Below, piece by piece: positions 45,032-55,919 of a stretch of 64,000 nucleotides of DNA. The translations under genes and the position numbers were made by a program. Under the pieces are notes generated by a model. It saw only the letters and a program-made list of their open reading frames with translations. It had not been told where the DNA came from and ran no database searches. Numbering within the stretch: the first letter of the stretch is position 1; each line of letters starts with the position of its first letter. Origin of the DNA: Trichobilharzia regenti (taxonomy: Eukaryota > Platyhelminthes > Trematoda > Strigeidida > Schistosomatidae); assembly GCA_944472135.2 (NCBI GenBank), contig OX235265.1:41389459-41453458 (forward strand), in the 5' to 3' direction.

Positions 45032-45457
45032 ATCAACTCGTAAAAACATAACTAACCCTTACAAACCAAACTGATGCTGGCTAGTGACTTGCTACAGGCT
45101 GGAGTTTCCTGAGTTCTAGTGAGAAGTCGTGACCAGTGAGGTCCAATTAGATGTCACGTGTGGATGGATGTCCCACCAACGACAATAGTTGGGGTCGCGC
45201 TAAATCACGAATAGGTAGAAGTTAGAATTCATGAGCCATTGAATCGGGTCCCAGTGGCTGAATGGTATACTAGCTAGCTTGGCTTTTAACGGGAAGGTCC
45301 TGGGTTCGACTCCTGGCAGTGGGTGCGTACTGCTGATGATTCCCAAACCAGGATGAAACAGAAGCTGTCCAGTACTCCCTGGTTTTCAATGGTTCTCTAA
45401 CTGATATCAATCCATGATCAACTCGTAAAAATATAACTAACCCTTACAAAACAAACT
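45032..45457 (+). mobile_element. Hammerhead SINE family B between 41-bp direct repeats
   Basis: A plus-strand copy with GAAGTCGTGACCAGTGAGGT (45123-45142), A-box region AGTGGCTGAATGGTATACTA, B-box GGGTTCGACTCC (45302-45313), the best hammerhead in the window and the family tail. It is flanked by direct repeats 45032-45072 and 45417-45457, 39 of 41 bases identical. These begin ATCAACTCGTAAAA and end with ACAAACT-like sequence. Confidence 0.88.
45327..45375 (+). ncRNA. Hammerhead ribozyme in SINE family B
   Basis: All consensus parts are present in order. Stem I strand GTACTG (45327-45332) is followed by core CTGATGA (45333-45339). Stem II is TTCC/GGAT, with three pairs and a U-U next to the core. 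GAAA is at 45355-45358 and stem III is CAG-AAG-CTG closed by A15.1-U16.1. TC (45368-45369) follows, with cleavage expected after C45369, and stem I closes with CAGTAC (45370-45375), fully complementary to GTACTG. The weak point is stem II. Its layout parallels the Smalpha hammerhead. Confidence 0.8.
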
Positions 45458-45839
45458 ATAGAAAAAAACATATCAAATTCTGTATTTAACTACATTTCAT
45501 TTTTTTATTTAGTGGGATTTGTTTTGGTCTATTTTTCATTAAATAACTGACTAAATACTACATAGTCGATAAGAAAAACTAAAACAGACATACTGGCCTG
45601 ATTCAAAATCAAAATACTTGCTAAAACGGTATTGTTTCCTTTGGTGCTCTTCTGTTCATCGTACAACTTCATATTCGCTTTTCATCTAATCAATAATTAA
45701 ATTTGACACAAATTCCAAGGAATTCCTGGCTTCAAGTTCTTAAAAGTGAGCAAAAAGAAAGTAATCCTCAAAGAAAGACAGCACATTCCTTTTTTGTACA
45801 GAGCTCAAACAAAAAGTCAACCTATGAATTATCCTCACG

Positions 45840-45840
<1 letters not shown>
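45458..45840. other. Nothing recognised
   Basis: A+T-rich flank. Confidence 0.5.

Positions 45841-45842
<2 letters not shown>

Positions 45843-45872
<30 letters not shown>
45843..45872. repeat. (TA)n microsatellite at a LINE 3' end
   Basis: About 15 TA units directly next to the 3' tail of the RTE LINE at 45875. CATATATATA also occurs at its other end (46827), so the LINE may have inserted into the TA tract. Confidence 0.8.
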
Positions 45873-45874
<2 letters not shown>

Positions 45875-45876
<2 letters not shown>

Positions 45877-46835
45877 TTATTATATCCTTAAATTCCTAGA
45901 GGAACATAGGGCTTCAGCCGCGCGTCTCCATTGCCTTCGGTTCTCTGCCAACATGCTTACATCTCCTCTTCACATCACCTCCTCCAAGTTACCCCACCCT
46001 GTCACTGACGACCAACTCGCCGCTTCCCTTTCGGGTTCCACTCGAGCTATGGCTTGTCTAGTGATGTCACTTGATGGTTTGTTTTCTCAGAGGATGGCCA
46101 ATCCATCTCCATTTCTTCCCGTCTATTCGTTGCACAATCGGTTCATGCTGGGTTGGTTCGCTCATTGCCAGAGATCCCTCTTCCTGATCTTTTCTCGCCA
46201 GCCATCTGATCCTGAGTATTGAGCGAAGACAACTGTTGATGAAGGTCTGAAGTTTGTTTGAGATGCTCTTTATGACGCGCCAAGTCTCTGATCCATACAG
46301 TAGCACTGACTGACTTCACAATGGAGTTGAAAATCCGGATCTTATTTTTGATGCTGAATAGTGATGTTGACCTCCACACAGACTTGAGAGTAATGAAAGC
46401 TTGTCTTGCATTCCTGATCTTTGCTTCTTTGATATCCTCGTCAGTTCCATTAGCCTGTAGTTGAAACGATGCTTCCCAGGTTGGTGGGTGAAGGAGTTTG
46501 TTTCTTTCAGGTTCCTCCCATCTATGCTGGCTGATTGTTGTCTGTTGTTGTTGTTGTTGCTGCTGTTGGTGTTGGCCAGGAATCTTCATCACCTCTGTTT
46601 TCTCTATGTTCACCTGAAGTCCAATCTCATCTGGATTCTTCTTCTTCCAATTTGTTGATTTTCACTTCCATATCTTCCATTTTGTGGGAAATCAGACATA
46701 TATCATCGGCGAAGTACAGATCCTCCAAGTTCTTTGTGTAAGTCCATTTTATGCCTATTTCCTCATTGCCCACTGTCTGTCGCATTATCCAATCTACTGC
46801 AATCAGGAAGATCATTGGTGATAGCATATATATAA
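45875..46835 (-). mobile_element. RTE-type LINE, young-looking copy
   Basis: A minus-strand 3' fragment with frames 46143-46613 and 46627-46851. It runs from 'MIFLIAVDWIMRQTVGNEEI' through the active site FADDICLIS (about 46690-46715), the Gln run after 'MKIPGQH', 'LQANGTDEDIKEAKIRNARQ' and 'VWRSTSLFSIKNKIRIFN' to 'KKWRWIGHPLRKQ'. It differs from the copy at 29544-30499 at only scattered bases and misses one short stretch near the 3' end (about 45950). A stop and a frame change separate the two frames, as in the sister copy. Confidence 0.92.
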
Positions 46836-47535
46836 TCTCCTCATCTATCAACTACGAACATGAAATATTGAGTGCAATTTTCATAGGCTTAAATGTGGTA
46901 GAAACATTTTCTACTTCCGGCTGAAAACAATAAATACTTAGAATGACCCTAATAAAATAGCATAAATAAAAATCAATACAGTCTACTTTATTACCGCAAT
47001 TACACCAACTTTTTTTCTGTTGTTACGGTTCACTGAGATTCCTATGGGCGAACAAATAGTCATAGTAACCGGTTAGCTGCTGCTATGGGCTTAAAAATAA
47101 TACAAGGTGTATAACTGAATTATTTTTCCAGTATTTTATCTCACTTTTTTAGGCTCTGTCAAGTAGGCTAAAAGGAATAATTTCACATTTAACCAGACTA
47201 AACATGAATTTTTTTTCAATAAACCTTTTTTACGGGTATATCACACTTTATAAAGTTTATAAATATAAAATTGATGAATAAGGATGCACCGAATAAGGGT
47301 GAATTATTCCAGGGTTTTTTTTATATTACCTAATGGCAGGCAGTAGAACAAGCTGTAAGAGTGGCGATAATGATAGCAGCATGCAGGCCTTGGCTGACTT
47401 CTTAGGAAATATATAGACAGTATTATTAGATACACCAATAAGGTGACGACTATCTGTCAACAGTCATACTGAAAAGAAAAATGTCGTCTAGTAGACACAA
47501 CAAAATAAGATACTAAATAGCTTGGCTAATAACAG
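46836..47535. other. Nothing recognised
   Basis: A+T-rich DNA without a clear element. Confidence 0.5.
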
Positions 47536-47878
47536 GATGCTCAATAAAGTCGTGACCAGTAGGGTGTGAGGACAAATACTCGCCGAAGACATTGGCTAGG
47601 GGTCGCTCTATGTCGTGAATTGGCAGAAGTTAGAATTCATGAACTGGCCATTGGATCGGGTCCCAGTGGCTAAATAGTATATGAGCTCGCCTTGTAACCA
47701 GATTGTCCTGGGCTCGAACCCTGGCGGTGGGTGCGTGCTGACGAAGAGTCCCAAACTAGGACGAAATAGTTGTCTACTACTCACAGGCTTTCCAATGGTT
47801 CTCTAACTAATGTCAGCTCATGATGAAATCCTGTAACCAATCAAATTCCTGCAAACTAACACTAGAATGCTCAGTAAA
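47536..47878 (+). mobile_element. Hammerhead SINE family B with target-site duplication
   Basis: A plus-strand copy (47549-47865). It has A-box region AGTGGCTAAATAGTATATGA, B-box GGCTCGAACCC (47711-47721) and a hammerhead segment with perfect stem II GTCC/GGAC and GAAA, but the core is changed (ACGAAGA). Flanks GATGCTCAATAAA (47536-47548) and AATGCTCAGTAAA (47866-47878) are a 13-bp duplication with two mismatches. Confidence 0.82.
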
Positions 47879-49715
47879 ATATTTGACGGATGTTGGTGAA
47901 ATTTAGTATAAGATTGTTATAGTATTCAACTTATTCATATCCATAACCCCAAGTTAAACTGGCTTACTGACCTTACCTAACGTGGAATCTACCTAAGAAG
48001 TGAGTTAGATCATCTCAGAAAAACACATAAACGCAGAAGAAAGTATGATTAAACTAAAAATGGATAAAGATGTACGAGAGGGAAAGAATGGTTACGGGAA
48101 GATCGATGAAGACGGTGAAGAGTCGATACATATGTGCCATTGTAAGAGATGGAACCATGTCATATTGCTTCACATAAAGTGAGAAATTAAACGAAGACAT
48201 CTATACTCAAAACCTGTCATATCTGCATTTCGTGAACGTTTGTAAAAGCATAAAGTGGTCCCTTTATCTTCATAACCAGCTGTAGCCACAGAAGCTCTCA
48301 GTTTTTGGAGTCGAATGTCACCTCGAGGTAAATAGGTATAGCACTTTATGTGGTGGGGCAACGGGCTAGCAGTCTGGTTCAAATCTTTCTGCAACCAAGA
48401 TTTACTTTTCACGTTGCATCATCACCCATTATAATAACAGTAATTTGCTAACTCCAGAATATACTGAGTGATTTCATCATCAGTTTAGTTTAGTTATAGG
48501 CAGAAAAATTTGTCGGACATGTTACTAATGAAATAAAAACATATCATGCTGTAACATGTCATCGATGGTGTGGACAACATAATAGGTGACAACTATCGAC
48601 GGTGTGGAAAATGATTTGACCTAATTATGCCTAAAGCCTGGCTATTATTTTAATTAAATATAACGTTGGCCAAAATCGCAGGAAATTTTTTCACACGATC
48701 TTTGTTTTTGTGTATTTCGTCATTAGGAATTAAGTGGAAGAGCATTTGAAACCATTAATGGCCAAATGAAGTGTCATAATAGGGTGAATGATCCACTTTG
48801 CAAACATGTGACCTGGAATTAGTACACTGGAGATTCTCAATGTTTAGTACACATGAAAATGTTTATTGTTATTCACTTCAGCCCATGAAATGTGTTAACC
48901 AGTGGGATTTCGTCACATACACACACCTTTTACACTGAGTTATACTTATATCGAGATGAGAAGAATTAACTAATACGCTTTATGTAAGCCAATATAATCA
49001 AAAGGTTCTCTTCACTTTGGACATTATTTCATCATTAAGCTCAGTAACTGCAATGGTTCAAACACAAGAGAACAGTTGAACCAAAAAACTGCTGCTCGCA
49101 TCCAGGCAAATAACAGATTTTTCCTCAACTGGGATTGAAAGGTTTGTTTCATTTCGAAATTCCCTGAAGTTTTTTTAAAAATATATAAAGCATAAGATAC
49201 ATATAGGCCTACCTAATAACCACAGGAGGCGAGAGAGTGAGTAAATAAGCAACGATTCTTTAGAGATACAGATTGAAACTTTCTTCTATAAGTTACACTA
49301 CTACCACAATAAGAAATTAATTCTTAAATACTATTGCTATATATGACTCAGAGTTCTGTTTCGTGTGAAAGTCACTAACAAATTAATGATGTCACCTTTT
49401 ATTTTCCGATCACTACAAAATAATGCCAAATTAACAAAAACATTTATTTATCAGTCAGACTCTACAAACTGCGATATCACCTGACCAACTGCTTAACGCA
49501 ACAAATGATCGGTTCTAATCTAAGACTTTAATAGCGATGGACAGAATTCTAAGAAATAATATTCTGAAAAATCATGATTTTACTGCAAAGAGAGTAGGTG
49601 ACTAAATATGAACAGTAATAATATATCGCAATTATGTATACTACTCAGTGCGAATTGCAAAGTGCCGTGCTGTTACCATAACGAAGAGCCATCTTTGAAT
49701 TCTAGATTTAGCAGA
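47879..49715. other. Nothing recognised
   Basis: A minus-strand 80-codon frame at 48170-48412 has no motif. It may be part of an unidentified repeat, since it is G+C-richer than its flanks. Confidence 0.4.
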
Positions 49716-49719
49716 AGTA

Positions 49720-50228
49720 TTTTCTTCAGGACGAAATTCAAAGGTGACATTGAAGCAGAAATCCTCCGCAAACGCCTTTGAGAATCTCCGAGGAAAACAT
49801 ACTTCGTCGCGAGCCTACGACTAACGTTTTCCTGCAAGGAAGTGTTCAACTAGAACGCGAAAGACAAGCTGTCGCACTGGGCCATCTCAACGGGCATATA
49901 CCACTTTACTTGCTCATGCGAAGCTGAGTACATCGGTCGTACAATGCCCTAACTTGAAAAACGCGCTCGTGAACACTATCCAGTCAGGCTAGTAAAGGGA
50001 TGTCGAAGGTGTGAATACAGTTCAGTGACAGAACATCTGATCAATTCAGGACATTCAGCGTCATTCGAAAAATCCTTCAAAATCATATACATGATTCAAT
50101 CAAACTTATCAAAGGGAGTAAAATTAAGACATCTGGGCACAGCCGAGGCAATAGCCATCCAAAAGCTCGAACCAACGCCATGTATCCAAAAGAAATACAC
50201 CCGACCCTTGTACCTGCCATGGCCATAA
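49720..50228 (+). pseudogene. PLE GIY-YIG endonuclease, C-terminal half readable
   Basis: Plus-strand frames begin with decayed sequence (49720-49900). Near 49905-49950 they read 'FTCSCEAEYIGRTMP', the GIY-YIG start. Then comes a stop and 'KRAREHYPVRLVKGCRRCEY', and the frame 50025-50228 follows: 'MTEHLINSGHSASFEKSFKI' and 'GTAEAIAIQKLEPTPCIQKK'. The catalytic Tyr, Gly, Arg and a His in HLINSGH are visible. It belongs to a different PLE subfamily from the 6-kb and 22-kb copies and resembles the one in the 20-kb palindrome (EAIAIQKLxPxLCxQKK-type end). Stops make it inactive. Confidence 0.8.
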
Positions 50229-50745
50229 TAAACAGGTAATTCTTTTAACAGCAACTGTCCCATTACCTTTCCTATCCAAACTTCCTGTGCATTCATGTTA
50301 TTTTTAAGTTTTTGTTAATCATTATTACTCCACGAATTTTTCATATTTGAACTTCCTGTCTATTTCTTTTTTATATTATTTCTATATATTTAATCGCTAA
50401 TTGCATAAACAATTATTCGTCACATTAGTTATGATCGCACTAGATTTTCTATCCAAACATCTTGTCTATTTTGTAATTTCTACATTTCTTGCCCATGATT
50501 ACACAATATGTAAACCTTCTCAGTAATTAGGATGCTACTTTGTTTGAGTTTTATCTTCGCCCCCTCCCTGTTTTATTATGCCATTTTAATTCCTAATTGT
50601 AATTTTTACTAATTTGCCTCTTGATCGGAAATTACTCTGAAACTTTCGCATCCGTTTATCATAAATACACGAATGTACAGCCTAGTTGATGACTTCGTCG
50701 AAAAGAAAGGTTTCATCGTTGCAACCATCTGTTTAATAATTCCTA
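50229..50745 (+). mobile_element. PLE 3' UTR and terminus
   Basis: This is the untranslated tail of the PLE at 49720. It ends with AGTTGATGACTTCGTCGAAA (50682-50701), recurring in variant form at 30694 and 61290. TTGATGA followed by GAAA resembles a hammerhead core with one base changed, but stem pairing is poor. Confidence 0.55.
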
Positions 50746-51617
50746 TGATCCCATATGTATATTCCGTAGTTCAAGTCAAATTATTTTAGATATGTAGTTC
50801 AGAGTAGTTGGGTATTTTATTGATGACACGGCACTTACTATTAAGAAATTGCTAAAGTTGTAGTAATAAGGTGGTGAAAAGTTTCACTTAGTGCTAAAAG
50901 ATTGCAGTCTATCCAGCTTAACAACCTCAAATGATGGGTAAGAAGACCGCATGTTGATTGTTCATTGTAAATATACATCTAACTCATAGAAAAGACTCAA
51001 TATATCAGCACTACAAATTAACAGACTGTCATTTAAGATCACAATACGCAGATACCTTATCAAACAAGTTAATTATGTAAACTGTTTGGATCGAAAAAGT
51101 TTGGAGGGAATAGTTAAAAAGGTTCTCAGTTTTCCTGTGAAGATCTGTTCTTCTTTAAGTGGTAAACAAGTAAAACTGATAAGACAAACTTTGAAAACAG
51201 AATTTTATTCTCATATCATATAAGCTGGTTATATAAGTTTATAGAAACAACCGCGATACGTCAAAGTTTTTCATGTGTGAATGTCCAAGCTTACTGAACC
51301 ATGAGCTTGGAACTTTGATCTCTTGGTGAAAAGATCAAGAGAAGAACACACTCAGTAATCAGTTATTAACATGCTTTATTATGAGATCAAAATATCCTAC
51401 CTATTTTTATTGCAACTTATTATCCTATAAGTCTCACTTAAAAGCTTAGTGTTGAATGTAGAAATATTTCTTGGACTTAAATAGATTCAAAATATTTTTT
51501 TTAAATGTTCAGACGAAATACTTTTCTTTGATTACAGAGAACTAATATTCTGTTGTATTTGTTACCAAATCTTGTTACGCAAGTGTATAAACTGTCAATG
51601 AAAATTTATCCACGTGT
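50746..51617. other. Nothing recognised
   Basis: A+T-rich; an AGCTTGGAACTTTGATCTC stretch near 51305 has no known match. Confidence 0.45.
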
Positions 51618-52492
51618 AAGTCATTATTATCTCCTTTAGTTTCTAGAGGAACATAGGGCTACAGGCGCGTGTCTCCATTGCGTTCAGTTCTCTGCTAGTG
51701 TTCTCACCCGGCTCCAAGTCTGCCCACATGCTCTCATCTCCTCTTCACATGACCTCCTCTAAGTCATCATCCCACTATCGACCAACTCGCCGCTTCCCTT
51801 TCGGGTTCCACTCGAGCAGTGGCCTGGCGTGTGATGTCACTTGATGGTTTCCTCAGCGTATGGCCAACCCATCTCCATTTCTTCCTGCCTATTTGTTTCA
51901 CAATCGGTTCCTGCTGGGTTGGTTCGCTCGCTCCCAGAGATCCCTGTTCCTGATCTTCTCTGGCCGGCCATCTGATCTTGAGTGGTATTGAGCGAAGACA
52001 ACTGTTAATGAAGGTCTGTAGTTTGTTTGAGATGCTCTTTATGACGCGCTGGTTAAGTCTCTGATCCCTACAGTAGCACTGACTGACTTCACATTGGAGT
52101 TGAAAATCCGGATCTTATTTTCGATGGTGAGGAGTGATGTTGACCGCCATACAGACTTGAGAGTAATGAAAGCTTGTCTGGCTTTTCCGATTCTGGCTCT
52201 GATATCCTCGTCAGTTCCGTTAGCCTGTAGTTGAAACGATGCTTCCCAGGTTGGTGGGTGAAGGAGTTTGTTTCTTTCAGGTTCCTCTCATTTATGCTAG
52301 CTGATTGTTGTCTGTTGTTGTTGTTGTTGCTGTTGTTGTTGACCAGGAACTTTCGTCACCTCTGTTTTCACTATATTCACCTGAAGTCCTATCGTTGATG
52401 CTTCTTCTTCGAACTTGTTGCTTTTCACTTGCATATCTTCCGGTTTGTGAGAAATCAAACATATATCATCGGCGAAGTCCAGATCCTGCGTT
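51618..52492 (-). mobile_element. RTE-type LINE, 5'-truncated
   Basis: Minus strand: the 3' tail ATTATT then TAGTTTCTAGAGGAACATAG (51637-51656), the C-terminal tail remnant, the Gln-run segment (TGTTGTTGTTGTTGTTG, 52312-52328), and the FADDICLIS box at about 52455-52480. Truncation lies just upstream, at nearly the same RT position as three other copies. Confidence 0.88.
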
Positions 52493-53635
52493 GAAAAATA
52501 GATGCACCTACCTTTCTCCTGACCACTTAACTCTACAATTTTGTCTCTATTTAGTTTTTGTTTTGTTCTGTGCTTTGACTAAAGACAGCCATGTGAATAA
52601 AATTTTAAGTTACTGTAATGTCGAATGGAATTCTCTCAAGAACTACATAACAGAAAAAAGCTTATTAAAAAGTTGCTGGAGGTTATCACTATTGAAAATT
52701 TACGTTAGAAAGAAACAATGAAGGGGGTATTTTGACTCTTTAAAAACTTGAAATCGATAAACTGCTAATGTGAACATGAAATTTGTTGGGTATATAATGT
52801 ATAATTGTAGTAATACATTTTCAGTACAGTCAGTGTCTTATCTGTCGGTATCGTGTGAATTTTAGGATTATTTATAAACATTATCTGACATTCAGAAAAA
52901 TACTTAAGAGACGTGTGGTATAAACCGTATCCATTTTGATACCATTTTACTATTCTACAAAAATAGATGTTCTGCATGTTTTACAAGCATTTTGAAATTT
53001 CTCCTTCTTCTAGTGTGTTAAACGTTGAGCGTTTTGCTTTGCAATTCAATGTCTATTTTTTTAATAGACACAATAATTAATGATTCTTGTTGAAAAATGG
53101 AATTTTATGCAACTATTTTTAAAGGAGTCTAAATATTCAGGCGTATGCTTGTAAATAAAACGTTTGTCAAAAATAGAATGGATAAAACTGGATGAAAAAT
53201 TCCTGATTTTTGTTTTCACTTTTTGCACTTATACATACCATACTGACTTTTTATGGTAGAGATGAAAAGTATTTAGGATTGGTATTTTAAAAAACAGATC
53301 AAGCATCAAGCATATGCGTTGTATTTCAAATGACAGTTTAGCCTACAGACGATATCATCATTCAGTAGGAAGACGAAATTGAAGTTTAGCTGATGAGCTT
53401 ATAAGCAGCAGTTTTTCGTGTGCAAATAACTGGAATAGTAGTGACTTTTGTTTACACAGAATTTCGAAATCTTTATTTAAACCAACTGGTGGTATTTGTA
53501 AATGATCCCAGCTGCTTAGCAACTGGATTGATCACAGTGCTAACTATGAAATTCTAAGTAGTTACTCTACTTATTATATTTCTTGCATTTTCTTTAGACA
53601 AAAGATTTAACATGGATTTAACACTTCATCAATGG
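52493..53635. other. Nothing recognised
   Basis: The region has no element I can name; short frames have no motif. Confidence 0.45.
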
Positions 53636-53870
53636 AAGTTGACAGTTAAATCCAGGATGCAAGTTACACAGTCTAGTGGAAAACCCTTTGACCTCTGAGA
53701 CAACAAGTGTTGCGTTCGAGTCTTCAGTAAGAATACTACTACTTACTGCGAATGCATGTGTGTTCAGGCGAAACGTCCCAAATGGGATGAAACCAGAGTC
53801 ATGAATTCTACTGCTGGCTACCACAACCAAATAACGCCATCTTAACTTTAAGGCATCGTTCATGCGTCTG
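53636..53870 (+). mobile_element. Smalpha-type retroposon, diverged
   Basis: Plus strand: head AGTCTAGTGGAAAACCCTTT, B-box-like GCGTTCGAGTCT (53712-53723), and a hammerhead remnant at 53767-53815. There stem II GTCCCAAATGGGAT and GAAA survive, but the core is changed. It ends with TACTGCTGGCTACC, the typical Smalpha end. Confidence 0.7.
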
Positions 53871-55018
53871 TTCTAGGAGCCAATATATGTAAAAACAGAA
53901 AGTCGAGCACTTCAGTCTAGTAGAACAAATAAATGGGAAATTTGAGATAATTTGAATCCAAGATATAGTGATTTACAGAAAAAGTTATGCAAGGATTGGT
54001 TTGATTTTCGTATCACACTAATAAAAGACTGACAAAGTAGTTAATTTTCCATCTTCAGAACCAACTACGTGAATGCTAACCAAAAACATCATTAATTCAA
54101 TGATAATACACTACAAATGGTTTCCTTCTGTCTGCAACTTGAACAAAATGGAGGTAAGAAGGGTAGACTATGATTTATAATCGAGTAACTACTGGTCGAT
54201 GGATAAACAGTATAAGTTTAATGCAGCTTACAATTACTTTACTTAGTTATTATTTAGATGCTAAGTCAGTCACATAAGCTGTTGGTGAGAAATTTATTAT
54301 CAAATATTGAAGGTTGCAGAATAAAGACGTTTTGTTATTGCTTCGAGACTGAAACTGTTGCTAAAATTACATAAACAGTCTACATTCCAATGAAATATCA
54401 ATTTACTGCCACACTTGTGGGTTTAAATCTTACTGCTTCCTGAGATCGGCAATACTTTTTTTGTTGAATTGCCTTTTGTGAACTGCTGTGAACTTTTGAT
54501 AATCAAGGGAAGTGAACTATCATCTCACGTATTTTGCTACTCTAATTAGTTAGGCCTTTGAGATAAACAGCTTTAAAAAAGTGATTCTCAAATGATAATT
54601 ATGACAAGGGACTAAAAGCAAAGTCGTATCAACCAGAACAATGAGCCATAAACTTATGAATTCACAAGCAAATCAAGCAGCAAAAACACAAAAAATAACA
54701 CCGGAATGTAAATATAATTTCTTGGTTTTTGAAAAGTCATTATATGAAACATAAACGCATACGCTAACTTCAGACTAACTATTACACTTATTTTTCTGAC
54801 CAACTGTGGTACAAATTCAATTTGTCAAACGGATTTTACGCTATTAAAAGTACCAGTACATGGTTTATTTATCTGTATATTGATGAGAAGCAAAAGATTT
54901 ATCTACAATTTAACAAATTTACCCCATGATGCTACTTTTGTCTACTTTGCTGGTTTAACAATGCCATTCTAAAGAGTATACCATGAATTCCACTGAAAAC
55001 TTTTGAAGAAATGAATAT
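53871..55018. other. Nothing recognised
   Basis: A+T-rich; no frame or family seen. Confidence 0.5.
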
Positions 55019-55908
55019 GAAAATATTATTATTATTACTGTTCTCATGGGTGCCTAGTGGAACATTGGGCTTCAACTGCACGTCTCCACTTGCTTCTGTC
55101 TTCTGCTGTACTTTTCACCTACATCCATGTTACTCCATACTCTTTCAACTCCTCTTCACACCATCTCCTCCATGTCACCCTTCCACTGACGTCCCACTCG
55201 CCGCTTCCCTTTCGCCTTGGTTCCACTCGAGCAATGGCCTGACACGTGCGTGATGTCACCCAGTGGCGGCCTCCTCAGCGAGTGTCCAGTCCATCTCCAC
55301 TTTCTCCTGCATACTTGTTGGTTGGCGATTGGTTCTTGTTTTGTTTGTTCCCTGACATAGTTTCTTGTTGGTGATTCTTTCCGACCCGGCCATCTGATCT
55401 TCAGTATAGATCCAGCGAAGACAGTTGTTGATGAAGGTCTGCAATAGCCTGTTGGAAATATTCTTTGTGAACCGCCCGTCAAGTTTCTGATCCGTATAGA
55501 AGAGCTGACTGACTTGACGTTTGTATTGAAAATCCGACTGGATTTTGTTGTTGATTCTGAGTAACGAAAACTTTAAGATTGGTCGTTTCAGATTGATGAA
55601 TGTGTTTCTCGCCTTCCCGATCCTCGCTTGATTTGACATCCTCGTCCGTTCCGACTTCTTGTAGTTGAGACAATGCTCCCTAGATAAGTGAAGTGAATGA
55701 AGTAACCTCTTTCAAATCCCTGCCGTTGATGGCGATTGTCGCTGGATATTGCTGCTGTTGTTGTTGTTGATTGGTTGGTTATTTTCCTAACCTCCGTCTT
55801 GTCTATGTTCACCTGGAGTCCTGTCTTTGCTGGCTGCTTCTTCGACCAGTTTGTCGGTTTTCGCTTGTAAGTCTTCGATTTTGTGTGACATCAAACATAA
55901 ATCATCAT
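55019..55908 (-). mobile_element. RTE-type LINE, subfamily of 7510 and 24245
   Basis: The minus strand has frames 55588-55812, 55479-55673, 55256-55639 and 55156-55482 in overlapping registers. They carry 'MNIDKTEVRKITNQ' followed by Thr/Ala instead of a Gln run, 'FTYLGSIV', 'LFYTDQKLDGRFTKNISNRL' and 'RRKWRWTGHSLRR'. The 3' end reads GAAGCCCAATGTTCCACTAG. It lies between AATATGAAAATATT-like (55013) and AATATAAAAATATA (55910) flanks, a possible target duplication. Confidence 0.85.
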
Positions 55909-55919
55909 AAATATAAAAA

